Source of the DNA: RPQJ01 sp963706755
GTDB taxonomy: Bacteria > Pseudomonadota > Gammaproteobacteria > Steroidobacterales > Steroidobacteraceae
Assembly: GCA_963706755.1 (NCBI GenBank)
Contig: CAVPNH010000010.1
Span: 62,001 to 126,000, forward strand
DNA length: 64,000 bases
Direction of reading: 5' to 3'
Of the stretch, positions 37,430 through 46,266 are shown in pieces. Position 1 is the first letter of the stretch, and each line of letters opens with the position of its first letter. Position numbers and translations under genes: made by a program. The notes beneath the pieces were generated by a model, which worked only from the letters and a program-made list of their open reading frames with translations, was not told where the DNA came from and did no database searches.

Positions 37430-38170
37430 TCAGTTCTTGGCGGAGGTGGGGAAGGAGAAGTAGGCCGCGTCCAGCGGGATGTTCACCTCTACCTTCTCGT
37501 AGATGATCTTCGCCGGGTCGCGGTCCCCCTTGCGCCCGGTCGTGATCGACGTCGCCCAGTACACGCCCGACACCTTCTCGTACTCGCCGAGGTCGGTGAT
37601 CACCGTCTCCTTCACGCTGCGCACGATGCGCTGGCTCTCGATGCGGATCTCGAGGAAGTGGTCCGGGTCGAGGTACACGTACATCACGTCGCCGTTTTTC
37701 TGCGTGAGCTTGAGCTTGTGCGCCGCCGTCCCGTCGATGTCCTCGGTGCCTGCGTACTCGAGGGTCGCGCCGCGCGCCTTGTAGTCCTCGAGCGGGCCGC
37801 CGATCTGTGCGTCCTCGATCAGGCCCTTGATGTCATCGGGGGAGGTGCGCTCCGGGTCCTTGCGGCCCTGGAACGGGTCGATCTTCCATCCGTCCTTGCC
37901 GTCGTAGGACTCGACCTGCGTCAAGCCCTGCAGCGTCGCCTCGGAGCGGATCGAGCCCGGCCGCCGCCGCGTCTCGACCGTGCCCAGGGTGAGCTGACCG
38001 CCAAAGATCATGAGTTGGCCGCTGCGTCGCACGGACTCGACCGCAGCGAGCGCGGTCGTGCCGCCCCTGGCCTCGATGTTCTTCGCCGCGAGTTCCTCGG
38101 CCGTGTAGGCGCCCGCCTGCGCGGCGAAGCCGAGCAGCAGTGCGCAGAGGGCAATCTTCGTTCGTGTCAT
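37430..38170 (-). CDS. LolA-like exported lipoprotein-sorting-type protein
   Basis: A 246-residue exported protein (signal IALCALLLGFAAQAGAY) with the half-barrel LolA/LolB-type fold of 'outer membrane lipoprotein-sorting' proteins. The VESVRRSGQLMIFGGQ start and the YVYLDPDHFLEIRIESQRI strand pattern are typical. It is not the canonical LolA; such paralogues are common and their cargo is unknown. It sits immediately upstream of the BNR protein, so the two may act together at the envelope. The promoter would lie in the repeat-filled gap to the right. Confidence 0.8.
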   Translation of the reverse strand: MTRTKIALCALLLGFAAQAGAYTAEELAAKNIEARGGTTALAAVESVRRSGQLMIFGGQLTLGTVETRRRPGSIRSEATLQGLTQVESYDGKDGWKIDPFQGRKDPERTSPDDIKGLIEDAQIGGPLEDYKARGATLEYAGTEDIDGTAAHKLKLTQKNGDVMYVYLDPDHFLEIRIESQRIVRSVKETVITDLGEYEKVSGVYWATSITTGRKGDRDPAKIIYEKVEVNIPLDAAYFSFPTSAKN

Positions 38171-38299
38171 TGGGGTCCCCGATGATCGTTGGTATCGTTC
38201 GGGCGGCCCGGCGTCGCCCGGCCGCCAAAGGGCGCAAGGTTAGCACTTGGCGCGGGTCCGCCGCACGGGCGGCTCGTCGGGTAACGGACACATTGGCCG

Positions 38300-38714
38300 G
38301 TTCGGCGTGCCGGGTTCTCCGGACTCGCGAATACCGACGTGCCCGTCCGGATCAACCGCGAAGTCAGGGCAGCTCGGCGTTCCGGCTTTCCCGGACTCGC
38401 AAAATACCGACATCTCGTCCGGGAAAGCCGGAACGCCAAGCCGCCGGGCTGCATTCGACGCGCAAGCGGCTGGGTCGGGCGTGCCGAGTCATTCAGGCGA
38501 GCATGTCGGCTTTCGCGAGCGTGGCTGGCTCGGCAGGACCGCTCCGATGTTCGGCTGGCAATGCCGGTCCAGTGTCGCGGTTGCTGCGGTGCCGGGGCCG
38601 GTTCAGCGTCCCGTCTTCACCCGGACGAGATGTCGGTATTTTGCGAGTCCGGGCGAAGACGGGGCGATGGACAGGCGTGCGACCTCACGGGCGTCGCGGC
38701 GATGGACCGGCCTG
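38300..38714. repeat. conserved-loop hairpin array, element 3
   Basis: The largest copy, with four loop cores. (1) 38302 onward is a left arm almost identical to element 2 hairpin A, with loop CTCGCGAATACCGACGTG but no matching right arm. (2) 38376-38395 pairs with 38418-38437, perfect 20 bp, loop CTCGCAAAATACCGACATC. (3) 38482-38536 is an imperfect hairpin with the inverse loop GAGCATGTCGGCTTTCGCGA. (4) 38610-38625 pairs with 38648-38663 (15 of 16), inverse loop CGAGATGTCGGTATTTTGCG. GGGCTGCATTCGACGC and two GGCGATGGAC tails are present. It fills the gap upstream of the LolA-like gene. Confidence 0.82.
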
Positions 38715-38742
38715 CGACTTCGTGCACGCGTCGCCGCGTGGC

Positions 38743-40559
38743 TTACCAGCTCCAGTCGCGGCTCGACGCCTTGCAGCCACCGCCCCCGTGCCCGGTCCAG
38801 CCGCGGCCGTGCACGAACCGCCCGGGCTTCGCGCCCGTCGGCACGCCGTCCTTGATGGCGAGCTGCCCGTTGACGATCACCTCCGAGACGCCCGTCGAAT
38901 ACTGGTGCGGCTTCTCGAAGGTCGCGTGGTCCTGGATCGTCTGCGGGTCGAAGACTACGACGTCCGCGTAGTAGCCCTTCTTGAGCAGGCCACGATCGGC
39001 CAGCGAGAGGTTTCTGCGCGGGCAGCCCGCTCAGGCGATGTACCGCGTCCTCAAGGGTGAGCGCGTGCTCGTCGCGCACGTAGCGCGCGAGCAGGCGCGC
39101 GAAGTTGCCGTACGCGCGCGGATGCGGGTTCGACATCAGGAACACGCCCTCGGGCGCCATGGCCTCGGCGTCCGAGCCGAAGCTCATCCAGGGCAGTGCG
39201 GTCTCGCGGCGCACGTTGTCCTCGGACATGAGCGTGTAGGCGACGCCGACGCGCGAGCCGTCCTCGATCACGAGGTCGATGGCGGCGTCTTCGGGCGACA
39301 CGCCGCGCTCCTTTGCGACGGATGCCAGCGTGCGCCCGGTGAGTGGCTTCAACTTCGGGTTCTTGAACGCCAGCAGCAGCGTTCCTTCCGCGCCGGCGTG
39401 GAGATACAGGTTCTCCCAGCCCTGGGACGGATCACGCATTTCCTTGATCACCCGCGCCCTGACGGCTGGGTCGCGCATGCGCTCGATCCAGGCTTCGAGG
39501 CCGCCATCCTGCACCCAGGGCGGCATTGCGGCATCGAGCCCGGTGGCGCCACGGACGTACGTGTACATGTCCGCTGTCACGCGCACGCCCTCGACGCCGC
39601 GCCTCGTCCACCATCGAAATGACCTGGTCGAGCTTGCCCCAGTTCGCGCGGCCGCCGGCCTTGAGGTGATAGATCTCGGCTGGCGCACCCGAGGCACGCG
39701 CGATCTCGATCGTTTCCGCCACGGCCTCGACGAGCCGATCGCCTTCGCTGCGCATGTGCGTGATGTACATGCCACCGCAACGACCGGCCTCGGTCACGAG
39801 TGCGATCAGCTCCGGCGTCTTCGCGTAGCTCGCGGGCGCGTAGATGAGCGAGGCGCCGACGCCCATCGCGCCTTCCTCCATCGCCTGGCGGACCAGGCCG
39901 CGCATCTGCTCGAGTTCCGCCGCAGTCGGCTGCACGTCGCGCTCGCCGAGCACGTAGTCGCGTACCGTGGTCGCGCCCACGAAGGAGGCGACGTTGGGTG
40001 CCACGCCGCGCGCCTCGAGCTTCGCGAGGTACTCGCCGAGCGTGGTCCAGTCCACCGGATAGTGGATGTCGGCCTGGCGCTCGACACCCTGTCGCTTCAT
40101 GCGCTCATTGAGCGGGCCCATCGAGTCGCCTTCGCCCATCACTTCGAGCGTGACGCCCTGCCGGAGTTCGCTCTGGCCGAGCCCGTCCTGCAGCAGCGAC
40201 TCGTTCGACCAGCTCAACATGTTGATGAAGCCAGGCGCGACCGCCTTGCCGCGGGCGTCGATCACCGTGCGGCCGCGGAGTCCCCGCGCCGGCCCCACGT
40301 AGCTCACGCGGTCGCCGTCGATCGCGACTTCGCCCGCGTACGGGGCGCCACCGCTGCCGTCGTAGATCGTCCCGCCGCGGATCACGACGTCGTGGCGCGC
40401 GTCCGCGAGGGCCGGGGTCGCGCCGCCCAGCAGACATGCCGCGACCAGCGCGACAAGGGCGCGCGACGCAGTCTCGTGCAGCCGGCCGATGTCTCGCGAC
40501 TGCCCGGCTCCAAGCGTGCGCATCGTGCCGTGCGCGTATTCCCGCGTTGTCATTGCCAT
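38743..40559 (-). pseudogene. N-acyl-D-amino-acid deacylase-like amidohydrolase, two frameshifts
   Basis: An amidohydrolase of the D-aminoacylase group, about 604 residues after repair. An N-terminal exported-type hydrophobic stretch (ALVALVAACLLGGATPALAD) precedes HDVVIRGGTIYDGSGGAPYAG. The usual HxH motif after APGFI reads NMLSWSNES, so the first metal ligands deviate. IYHLKAGGRANW carries the lysine/His region, and the C-terminal part has EGVFLMSNPHPRAYGNFARLL. One extra base at about 39594 and one at about 39013 break the frame. Repaired, the C-terminus reads KGYYADVVVFDP to the taa at 38743. Substrates may be N-acyl-D-amino acids; this is family-level inference. Confidence 0.82.
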
Positions 40560-40676
40560 GCGGTTCCCCCGTCAGATGGGACGGATCATATAGACACGGT
40601 GCGACCTGTCCACTTGGTCGGAAGTGCCGGCCCGCGGAGCCGTTCGGCCTGATGCTCGGCGTCGGGCATGAGATGA

Positions 40677-40872
40677 CGGTTCGACGCGCCGGTTCGTCCC
40701 GACTCGCGAAAGCCGACATGCTCGTCCGGAGAAGTCGGAACGCCGAGCTGCCGCGTCGGCTGCAGGGTCGGGTGCGCGACGTCATCCAGGCGAGATGTCG
40801 GTATTCGCGAGCGTGGATGACGTCGCACGCCCGACCCGGTGCAGCACGGGAAGCGGGGCGATGGACCGGCCC
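40677..40872. repeat. conserved-loop hairpin pair, element 4
   Basis: Hairpin A (about 40679-40750) is degenerate: the loop CTCGCGAAAGCCGACATG is intact, but the arms match only partly. Hairpin B has perfect 13-bp arms (GCGACGTCATCCA at 40776-40788 with 40814-40826), and its inverse loop contains CGAGATGTCGGTATTCGCGA. The linker retains CGGCTGCAGGGTCG, and GGGGCGATGGACCGGCC ends the element. It fills the divergent gap between the deacylase and alaX. Confidence 0.78.
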
Positions 40873-40974
40873 GTGCCCTCAGCCGGCCCGTAGCACCACG
40901 AGAAGCCGGCCGATGGGCGAGCGGGATTCCGTGCGCCGACGCCGGTAGACTGCGGGCCGAGGAGGTTGCAGCCG

Positions 40975-41682
40975 ATGGTCGTCACCGAGCCCCTGTTCCA
41001 GCGGGACGCCTACCTGCGGCAATGCCCTGCGCGCGTGGTCGAGGTGCTCGCCGAAGGCGTCGTGCTCGATCGCACGGTCTTCTACCCGCAGGGAGGCGGG
41101 CAGCCCGGCGACACGGGCCTGCTGCGGGCGCCCGACGGCCGCGAGTGGCCCGTGCTTGCCGCCCGCAAGGGCGAGGGCGGGCGCGTCGTGCACCCGCTGG
41201 CGTGCGAGCTTCCGCCGCCAGCCGTGGGCGACCCGGTGGAGGCCGTCATCGACTGGGACCGTCGTCACGCGCACATGCGGATGCACAGCTGCCTGCACCT
41301 GCTCGGCTCGGTGCTTCGTTACGGAGTGACGGGCGGGCAGATCACGGCCGAAAAAAGCCGGCTCGACTTCGACACCCAGGACGAGATCGACCCGGAGGCC
41401 GTCAGCGCGTCGGTCAATGCGCTCATTGCCGCTGGCCACGATCTCACGTCCAGCTGGATCACGGACGAAGAGCTCGACCGCCAGCCCGAACTCATTCGCA
41501 CCATGTCCGTTCAGCCGCCTCGCGGCGCAGGACGGATCCGGCTGCTCGAGATCCCAGGCGTGGACCTGCAGCCCTGCGGCGGCACCCACGTCGCGAACAC
41601 CAGCGAGATCGGGCCGATCGTCGTCACCAGGGTCGAAAACAAGGGCCGGCACAACAAGCGCGTCTACGTCGCGTTTGCCTGA
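40975..41682 (+). CDS. AlaX-type alanyl-tRNA editing protein
   Basis: A free-standing tRNA-editing hydrolase that removes Ser or Gly from mischarged tRNA-Ala, 235 residues, a medium AlaX. It has the AlaRS N-terminal editing start (TVFYPQGGGQPGDTG) and the zinc-binding motifs HMRMHSCLHLL (HxxxH) and LQPCGGTHVANTSEIG (CxxxH). These are the same motifs as in the AlaRS editing domain. GGAGG at 40961-40965 lies 9 nt before ATG 40975. A TTG at 40966 is less likely. cpdA follows 13 bp downstream. Confidence 0.92.
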   Translation: MVVTEPLFQRDAYLRQCPARVVEVLAEGVVLDRTVFYPQGGGQPGDTGLLRAPDGREWPVLAARKGEGGRVVHPLACELPPPAVGDPVEAVIDWDRRHAHMRMHSCLHLLGSVLRYGVTGGQITAEKSRLDFDTQDEIDPEAVSASVNALIAAGHDLTSSWITDEELDRQPELIRTMSVQPPRGAGRIRLLEIPGVDLQPCGGTHVANTSEIGPIVVTRVENKGRHNKRVYVAFA

Positions 41683-41695
41683 ACACCGAGGCGTC

Positions 41696-42487
41696 ATGCG
41701 GCCCACACACCTGCTGCAGCTGACCGACACGCACCTGTACGCGGATCCGGTGGGCGAGATCTACGGCGTCAACTCGGCGGATTCCCTGTCGCGCGTGATC
41801 GAGGCGGTATTCGCCGACGGCGGCTCGCGACCGGACGCGATCGTCGTCACGGGCGACGTGAGCGACGACCTGGGCGAGGGGTCGTACCGCAGGCTGCGCG
41901 ACGCGCTCGGGAATCGAGGGGTGCCGGTGCACTGCCTGCCGGGGAACCACGACGACCCGCGCCTCATGGCGGAGCTGCTCGACTCCGACGCGTTTCGGTA
42001 CTGCGGCCGGGCGGAGTTCCAGGGCTGGGGCCTGGTCACCGTCGACACGCACTTGCCCGGCGAGGTCCGGGGCTGGATCTCCGACGCCGGGCTCGAGCGG
42101 CTGGACGCGGACCTCGCGGCGTTCCGGGACAGGCCGGTGGTCCTCGCCATGCACCACCCGCCGGTGCCGATCGGCAGCGCCTGGCTCGATCGCAGCCGGC
42201 TCGGCAATGCCAGCGGATTCTTCGAGGTCGTCGGCCGGCATCGGCACGTCAAGGCCGTGCTTGCAGGGCACGTGCACCAGGCCAGCGACGAGATGCACGG
42301 GACCGTGCGCGTGATGACGGCACCTTCGACCTGCGCGCAGTTCGCGCCCCGGTCGGCGAAATTCGCCATCGATCCGCGACCGCCGGGGTACCGCCGGCTC
42401 ACGCTGCATGCGGACGGCAGGATCGAAACCGAGGCGCGCTGGCTCGCGAGCGCGACGCCCGCCATGGGTCCCGGCCGGTCCGGATAG
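41696..42487 (+). CDS. cpdA: 3',5'-cyclic-AMP phosphodiesterase (CpdA-like)
   Basis: A class III cyclic-nucleotide phosphodiesterase of the calcineurin-like fold, 263 residues. The metallophosphoesterase motifs are in order: LLQLTDTHLY (DxH), VVTGDVSDD (GDxxD), CLPGNHDDPRL (GNHD), MHHPPVPIG and VLAGHVHQ (GHxH). CpdA lowers cAMP and so affects CRP-type regulation; a CRP-like site is present at 225-242 of this window. It is probably cotranscribed with alaX. Closely related enzymes use other cyclic or phosphodiester substrates, so specificity is inferred. Confidence 0.88.
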   Translation: MRPTHLLQLTDTHLYADPVGEIYGVNSADSLSRVIEAVFADGGSRPDAIVVTGDVSDDLGEGSYRRLRDALGNRGVPVHCLPGNHDDPRLMAELLDSDAFRYCGRAEFQGWGLVTVDTHLPGEVRGWISDAGLERLDADLAAFRDRPVVLAMHHPPVPIGSAWLDRSRLGNASGFFEVVGRHRHVKAVLAGHVHQASDEMHGTVRVMTAPSTCAQFAPRSAKFAIDPRPPGYRRLTLHADGRIETEARWLASATPAMGPGRSG

Positions 42488-42601
42488 TCGCGTTTTCCGC
42501 AAATTCCTCGGCCCACGGCCCGGGGAAAAGCGCCATTTGATGCGTTACTATCCGGTGACTCGTTCCGCAGTCCGGCGGGCGACATCGCGGGGTACGGATA
42601 G

Positions 42602-43210
42602 GTGGTGCAAGGAGCGTCGTCGAGCCGGGTCAGTGATGCGCATGCGCCGGTCATCGGCCGCGCGGACCTCACCACGCTGCCCAACCTCGTGTCACTGGCG
42701 CGCATCGTGGGCGTCACGGTCGCCGTGCTCCTCTATTTTGCCGGGTACCCGATGATTACCGTCGTGCTCGGCACGATTGCCTGCCTGACCGACTACCTCG
42801 ATGGTTACCTCGCGCGCCGGCTGGGGCAGGAGACCGTGCTCGGCGCGATGCTCGACCAGGCCGCCGACAGCTACACCACCGGGATCGCGCTCGCGATGCT
42901 GGTGATCGCGGGCGGATTTCCCTTCGTATTCCTGGTGATCTTCCTCGGCAGGGAATTCTGGGTCGCGACGGTGAGGCGCTACGCGGCGATGGGCGGCCTC
43001 GAGATCCCGTCGCACGATTCGGGAAAGGTCGCGACGGGCTTCCTGTACTGGGCCATGCTGCTCATGGCGGTGGCCATCATGGTGGACATCCCCGCGGGGC
43101 TCGCCGTGCTTGCGGGGCGGGTCGCGACGGCGGGCATGGCCGTCGGCCTCGCGTTCAGCTGCACGGCCGCGTGGCATTACACGCGGGCACTCGCCGGGAA
43201 GGCGCGATGA
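42602..43210 (+). CDS. CDP-alcohol phosphatidyltransferase family protein
   Basis: An inner-membrane enzyme that moves a phosphatidyl group from CDP-diacylglycerol to an alcohol, 202 residues with about six helices. The full family motif is present: DYLDGYLARRLGQETVLGAM followed by LDQAADS, i.e. D-x2-DG-x2-AR-x8-G-x3-D-x3-D. It resembles PgsA, but the alcohol cannot be fixed. It overlaps the next gene, a PhnW-like aminotransferase, by ATGA, which is unusual and may point to an aminoalcohol or phosphonate headgroup. The start is GTG 42602 with weak ribosome binding signals. Confidence 0.88.
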   Translation: MVQGASSSRVSDAHAPVIGRADLTTLPNLVSLARIVGVTVAVLLYFAGYPMITVVLGTIACLTDYLDGYLARRLGQETVLGAMLDQAADSYTTGIALAMLVIAGGFPFVFLVIFLGREFWVATVRRYAAMGGLEIPSHDSGKVATGFLYWAMLLMAVAIMVDIPAGLAVLAGRVATAGMAVGLAFSCTAAWHYTRALAGKAR

Positions 43211-44355
43211 GCCCCGACGCGGGCGCTGCCGGGAGGGAACTGGTCCTGCTGTGCCCGGGGCCGGTCATGCTCTCGCCGGGCGTGAGGGCCGCGCTCTCCG
43301 AGGGCGGGATCGGGCACCGCGACCTGCGGTTCTCGGAAATCGTCGCCCGCCTGCGGCGCAACTGCGCCAGCGTTCTCGGCGCGGGCGCCGGCCACAGCGT
43401 CATCTTCGTCACCGGCCCGGCGACGGCAGGTGTCGAGGCTGCCTGTGCCTCGCTCGTGTCGCCCGGCGGGGTGGTGATCGTCCCGGTGAACGGCACCTTC
43501 GGCGCGCGCATCGTGGACATCCTCGGGGTTCACGCCATCCGCTGCATCCCAATCGACTTCGGGTTCGGCCGGCCGATCGACCTCGCGCGCCTCGAGACGG
43601 CGATGCTCGAGTGCCGCGGGGCGGAATTCGCCGCCGTCGCAATGACCCACCACGAAACTTCCTCGGGCCTCCTGAACCCGGTCGCGGCCGTGGGCGCACT
43701 GGCGCGGCGGCACGGTCTGCGGACCTTCGTGGACGCGACCTCGAGCGCCGGGGTCGAGGACCTCGACCTCGTGCGCGACGGCATCGACGTCTGCATCACG
43801 TCCTCGGGCAAGTGCCTGCACGCGGCGCCGGGCATCGCGATCGTGGCGGCGAGCCGCGAGCTGCTGGCGGCGCGCGCCTCGTTCGCGTCGCGCAGCTTTG
43901 CGCTGGACCTCGTGCGCCACCACGAGCAGCTCGAGAAGAATTCGCAGACACCGTTCACGCCCGCGGTGCCGCTCATAGTGGCGCTGGACCGGGCGGTCAT
44001 CGAGCTCCTGGCGCAGGGTGTCGCGGCGCGCCGCGCGACCTACCTCCGGCGGCGGGCATTCCTGGCCGCGGGCCTGCGGCGGCTCGGGCTGCCATTCCTG
44101 CGTCACGCCGAGGGTGGCGACGCCTGCTCGATCCTCACGATCGCCGTGCCGGACCCCATGGGGTTCGAAACGTTTTTCCGTGCCATGCGCGAGCGCGGCT
44201 TTCTCATCTATGGGGCGAAGCCGCCACTCGCGCCGCGCTATTTCCAGGTGAGCGTGATGGGGGAGCTGTCCGACGCGGATCTCTCCGGCTGCCTGGTGGC
44301 ACTCGAGTCGGTGCTGGCGGGCGCGGGCGCGCTGCGCCGCGCGGCCACGGCCTGA
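43207..44355 (+). CDS. class V aminotransferase, 2-aminoethylphosphonate transaminase-like
   Basis: A 382-residue PLP enzyme similar in layout to PhnW. LLCPGPVMLSPGVRAALSE and HRDLRFSEIV match the PhnW start, VAMTHHETSSGLLNPV the middle, and TSSGKCLHAAPGIAIV contains the PLP lysine. FLIYGAKPP near the C-terminus matches the FVIYPGK region. PhnW interconverts 2-aminoethylphosphonate and phosphonoacetaldehyde. Its start overlaps the CDP-alcohol phosphatidyltransferase stop by 4 bp and pgpA follows 42 bp later, so it belongs to a lipid operon. No PEP mutase, phosphonopyruvate decarboxylase or phosphonatase gene is seen, so another amino-group reaction is possible. Confidence 0.82.
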   Translation: MSPDAGAAGRELVLLCPGPVMLSPGVRAALSEGGIGHRDLRFSEIVARLRRNCASVLGAGAGHSVIFVTGPATAGVEAACASLVSPGGVVIVPVNGTFGARIVDILGVHAIRCIPIDFGFGRPIDLARLETAMLECRGAEFAAVAMTHHETSSGLLNPVAAVGALARRHGLRTFVDATSSAGVEDLDLVRDGIDVCITSSGKCLHAAPGIAIVAASRELLAARASFASRSFALDLVRHHEQLEKNSQTPFTPAVPLIVALDRAVIELLAQGVAARRATYLRRRAFLAAGLRRLGLPFLRHAEGGDACSILTIAVPDPMGFETFFRAMRERGFLIYGAKPPLAPRYFQVSVMGELSDADLSGCLVALESVLAGAGALRRAATA

Positions 44356-44397
44356 CGCAAGGTCCCGACTCGATCAACCGGGCCGGAACGCGCTGCC

Positions 44398-44883
44398 ATG
44401 TTCGACATCGCCAACAACCGCAAGGTCTTCGCCGACTGGCGCCACTGCCTGGCTTTCGGCTTCGGCAGCGGACTCGCGCGATATGCGCCGGGCACCTTCG
44501 GCACGCTCGTGTCCATCCCGCTCTTTCTCGCCCTCGCGCATTTGCCGGACTGGCTGTACGCGGTCACGGTGATCGCGGCGTTCGCGCTGGGCGTCTGGGT
44601 GTGCGACGCCGTGTCGCGCGACCTCGGCGTCCACGACCACGGCGGCATCGTGTTCGACGAGTTCATCGGGTTCTGGATCACCATGTTCATGGTTCCCGTG
44701 TCGTGGCCGTGGATCCTGGCGGGCTTCGCGGTGTTCCGGCTGTTCGACATCTGGAAGCCGTGGCCCATCCGCTGGTGCGACCGGAACATCGGCGGCGGCT
44801 TCGGCATCATGTTCGACGACGTGGTGGCCGGCGTGTTCGCCTGCCTGTCGCTGCACGCGCTGCGCGCCGTCGCGACCGGTTGA
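44398..44883 (+). CDS. pgpA: phosphatidylglycerophosphatase A
   Basis: PgpA dephosphorylates phosphatidylglycerophosphate to phosphatidylglycerol in the inner membrane. The 161-residue protein has the family motifs GFGSGLARYAPGTFGTL, VFDEFIGFW and FRLFDIWKPWPIRWCD, with GGFGIMFDDVVAG near the end. About four membrane helices are seen. The expected partner reaction, PgsA, could be the CDP-alcohol phosphatidyltransferase two genes upstream. A gene for thiamine-monophosphate kinase, often next to pgpA, is absent. Confidence 0.93.
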   Translation: MFDIANNRKVFADWRHCLAFGFGSGLARYAPGTFGTLVSIPLFLALAHLPDWLYAVTVIAAFALGVWVCDAVSRDLGVHDHGGIVFDEFIGFWITMFMVPVSWPWILAGFAVFRLFDIWKPWPIRWCDRNIGGGFGIMFDDVVAGVFACLSLHALRAVATG

Positions 44884-44919
44884 GTTGCACTACACTCGCG
44901 GCAGACGGGGGAGGGGCAC

Positions 44920-46266
44920 ATGACGCGACCAGGGGACGCGCGGGACTCGGCTGCGGATCCGGATCGCCTGCTGGTACGCGCACTCGGCGTACGCCAGCTC
45001 ACCGCGACGATCTTCAACCACACGGTCGGCAGCGGGATCTTCGTGCTCCCGGCGTTTGCGGTCGCCACGCTTGGCAGCGCGGCGCCGGTCGCCTACCTCG
45101 TCTGCGCCGCGGTGATGGCGCTCGTGGTGTTGATGTTCGCGGAGGCGGGCAGCCGGGTCACGATCACCGGCGGGCCGTACGCCTACGTCGAGGTCGGGCT
45201 CGGCCCGTTCTTCGGATTCGCCGCCGGCATCCTGCTCGCGGTGTCGCAGATCTCGGCCGCGGGTGCGATCGCCATGCTGCTCGCCGAGAGCGTGGCCCGG
45301 CTGCTCGGCCTCGCGGGCGCGGCGTGGCCGGCGGCGATCGTCGTCCTGTTCGTCGTGGGGCTCGCGGCGGTGAACATCCGCGGCGTGAGCCGGGGAGCGC
45401 GCGTGATCGAGATCTTCACGGCAGCGAAGCTGGTGCCGCTGCTCTTCTTCGTCGTGGTCGGCGCGTTCTTCGTGACGCCTGCCAACCTGCATTGGGATTC
45501 GCTGCCCGCGGCAGGGCAGGTTGCGACGACGGTCGGCACGCTCATCTTCGCGTTCACCGGCATCGAGACCGCGCTCATGCCCAGCGGCGAGGTCAAGGAT
45601 CCCACGCGCACCGTGCCGCGCGCTGCGATGCTGGCGCTCGGCGGCGCGACGCTGCTCTACCTCGCCGTGCAGGCCGTCGGCCTCGGGGTCCTCGGCACGG
45701 CTCTCGGCAACGACAAGGTGGCGCCGCTCGCGTCGGCGACCGGCACGTTCGCTGGCAGCGCGGGCGCGGCGCTGGTGCTTGCAGGCGCCTCTGTCTCCAT
45801 GTTCGGCTGGCTCACGGGCTCGATCCTCGCCGGGCCCCGCGCGCTGTTCGCGCTCGCGCGCGACGGCTTCCTGCCGCGCGGCCTCGCGGCCGTGCACCCG
45901 CGCTTCCACACGCCGCACGTCGCGATCCTGGTCTACGGAGTCCTCGCGATCGCGATTTCGCTCACCAGCAGCTACCAGCAGCTCGCGGTGCTGTCGAACC
46001 TCGCCTCGTTCGGCGTGTACCTGCTTGGTGCGGTCGCCGTGTGGCGGCTGCGCGTGCGCGACGTGCGGACGGAGAAGCCGCCGTTCCTGATGCCGGGCGG
46101 CATGCTCGTGCCCGTGCTCGCCTGCGCGGCGATCACCTGGATCGCCGTGCGGACCATCACCCTGCGCGAGGCTTTGGCGCTCGGCGGTGTGTTCGTGCTT
46201 TCGCTCGTGGTTTACGTGGTGCAGCGGCAGCAACGGCACGGCGCGGCGGGGCGGCGCTCGTCTTAG
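44920..46266 (+). CDS. APC family amino acid permease
   Basis: A 448-residue inner-membrane transporter with 12 predicted helices. The first helix contains FNHTVGSGIFVLPAFAVATL, with the unwound GSGIF motif that binds substrate alpha-carboxylates in APC proteins. TGGPYAYVEVGLGPFFGF and FAFTGIETALMPSGEVKDP are further family motifs. The substrate is not predictable. The last 110 bp overlap the 3' end of the convergent wax-ester synthase gene, so the C-terminal tail of the permease is encoded opposite the tail of that enzyme. Confidence 0.9.
   Translation: MTRPGDARDSAADPDRLLVRALGVRQLTATIFNHTVGSGIFVLPAFAVATLGSAAPVAYLVCAAVMALVVLMFAEAGSRVTITGGPYAYVEVGLGPFFGFAAGILLAVSQISAAGAIAMLLAESVARLLGLAGAAWPAAIVVLFVVGLAAVNIRGVSRGARVIEIFTAAKLVPLLFFVVVGAFFVTPANLHWDSLPAAGQVATTVGTLIFAFTGIETALMPSGEVKDPTRTVPRAAMLALGGATLLYLAVQAVGLGVLGTALGNDKVAPLASATGTFAGSAGAALVLAGASVSMFGWLTGSILAGPRALFALARDGFLPRGLAAVHPRFHTPHVAILVYGVLAIAISLTSSYQQLAVLSNLASFGVYLLGAVAVWRLRVRDVRTEKPPFLMPGGMLVPVLACAAITWIAVRTITLREALALGGVFVLSLVVYVVQRQQRHGAAGRRSS

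Noticed and set aside
38247..38971. Open frames within the 38.3-38.7 kb repeat array
   Set aside because: They translate the hairpin repeats; similar peptides appear in all frames at each repeat cluster, and no ribosome binding site or family match is seen.
31521..40872. CRISPR array
   Set aside because: The repeats are not evenly spaced direct repeats; they are inverted pairs separated by whole genes, and no cas gene is present.
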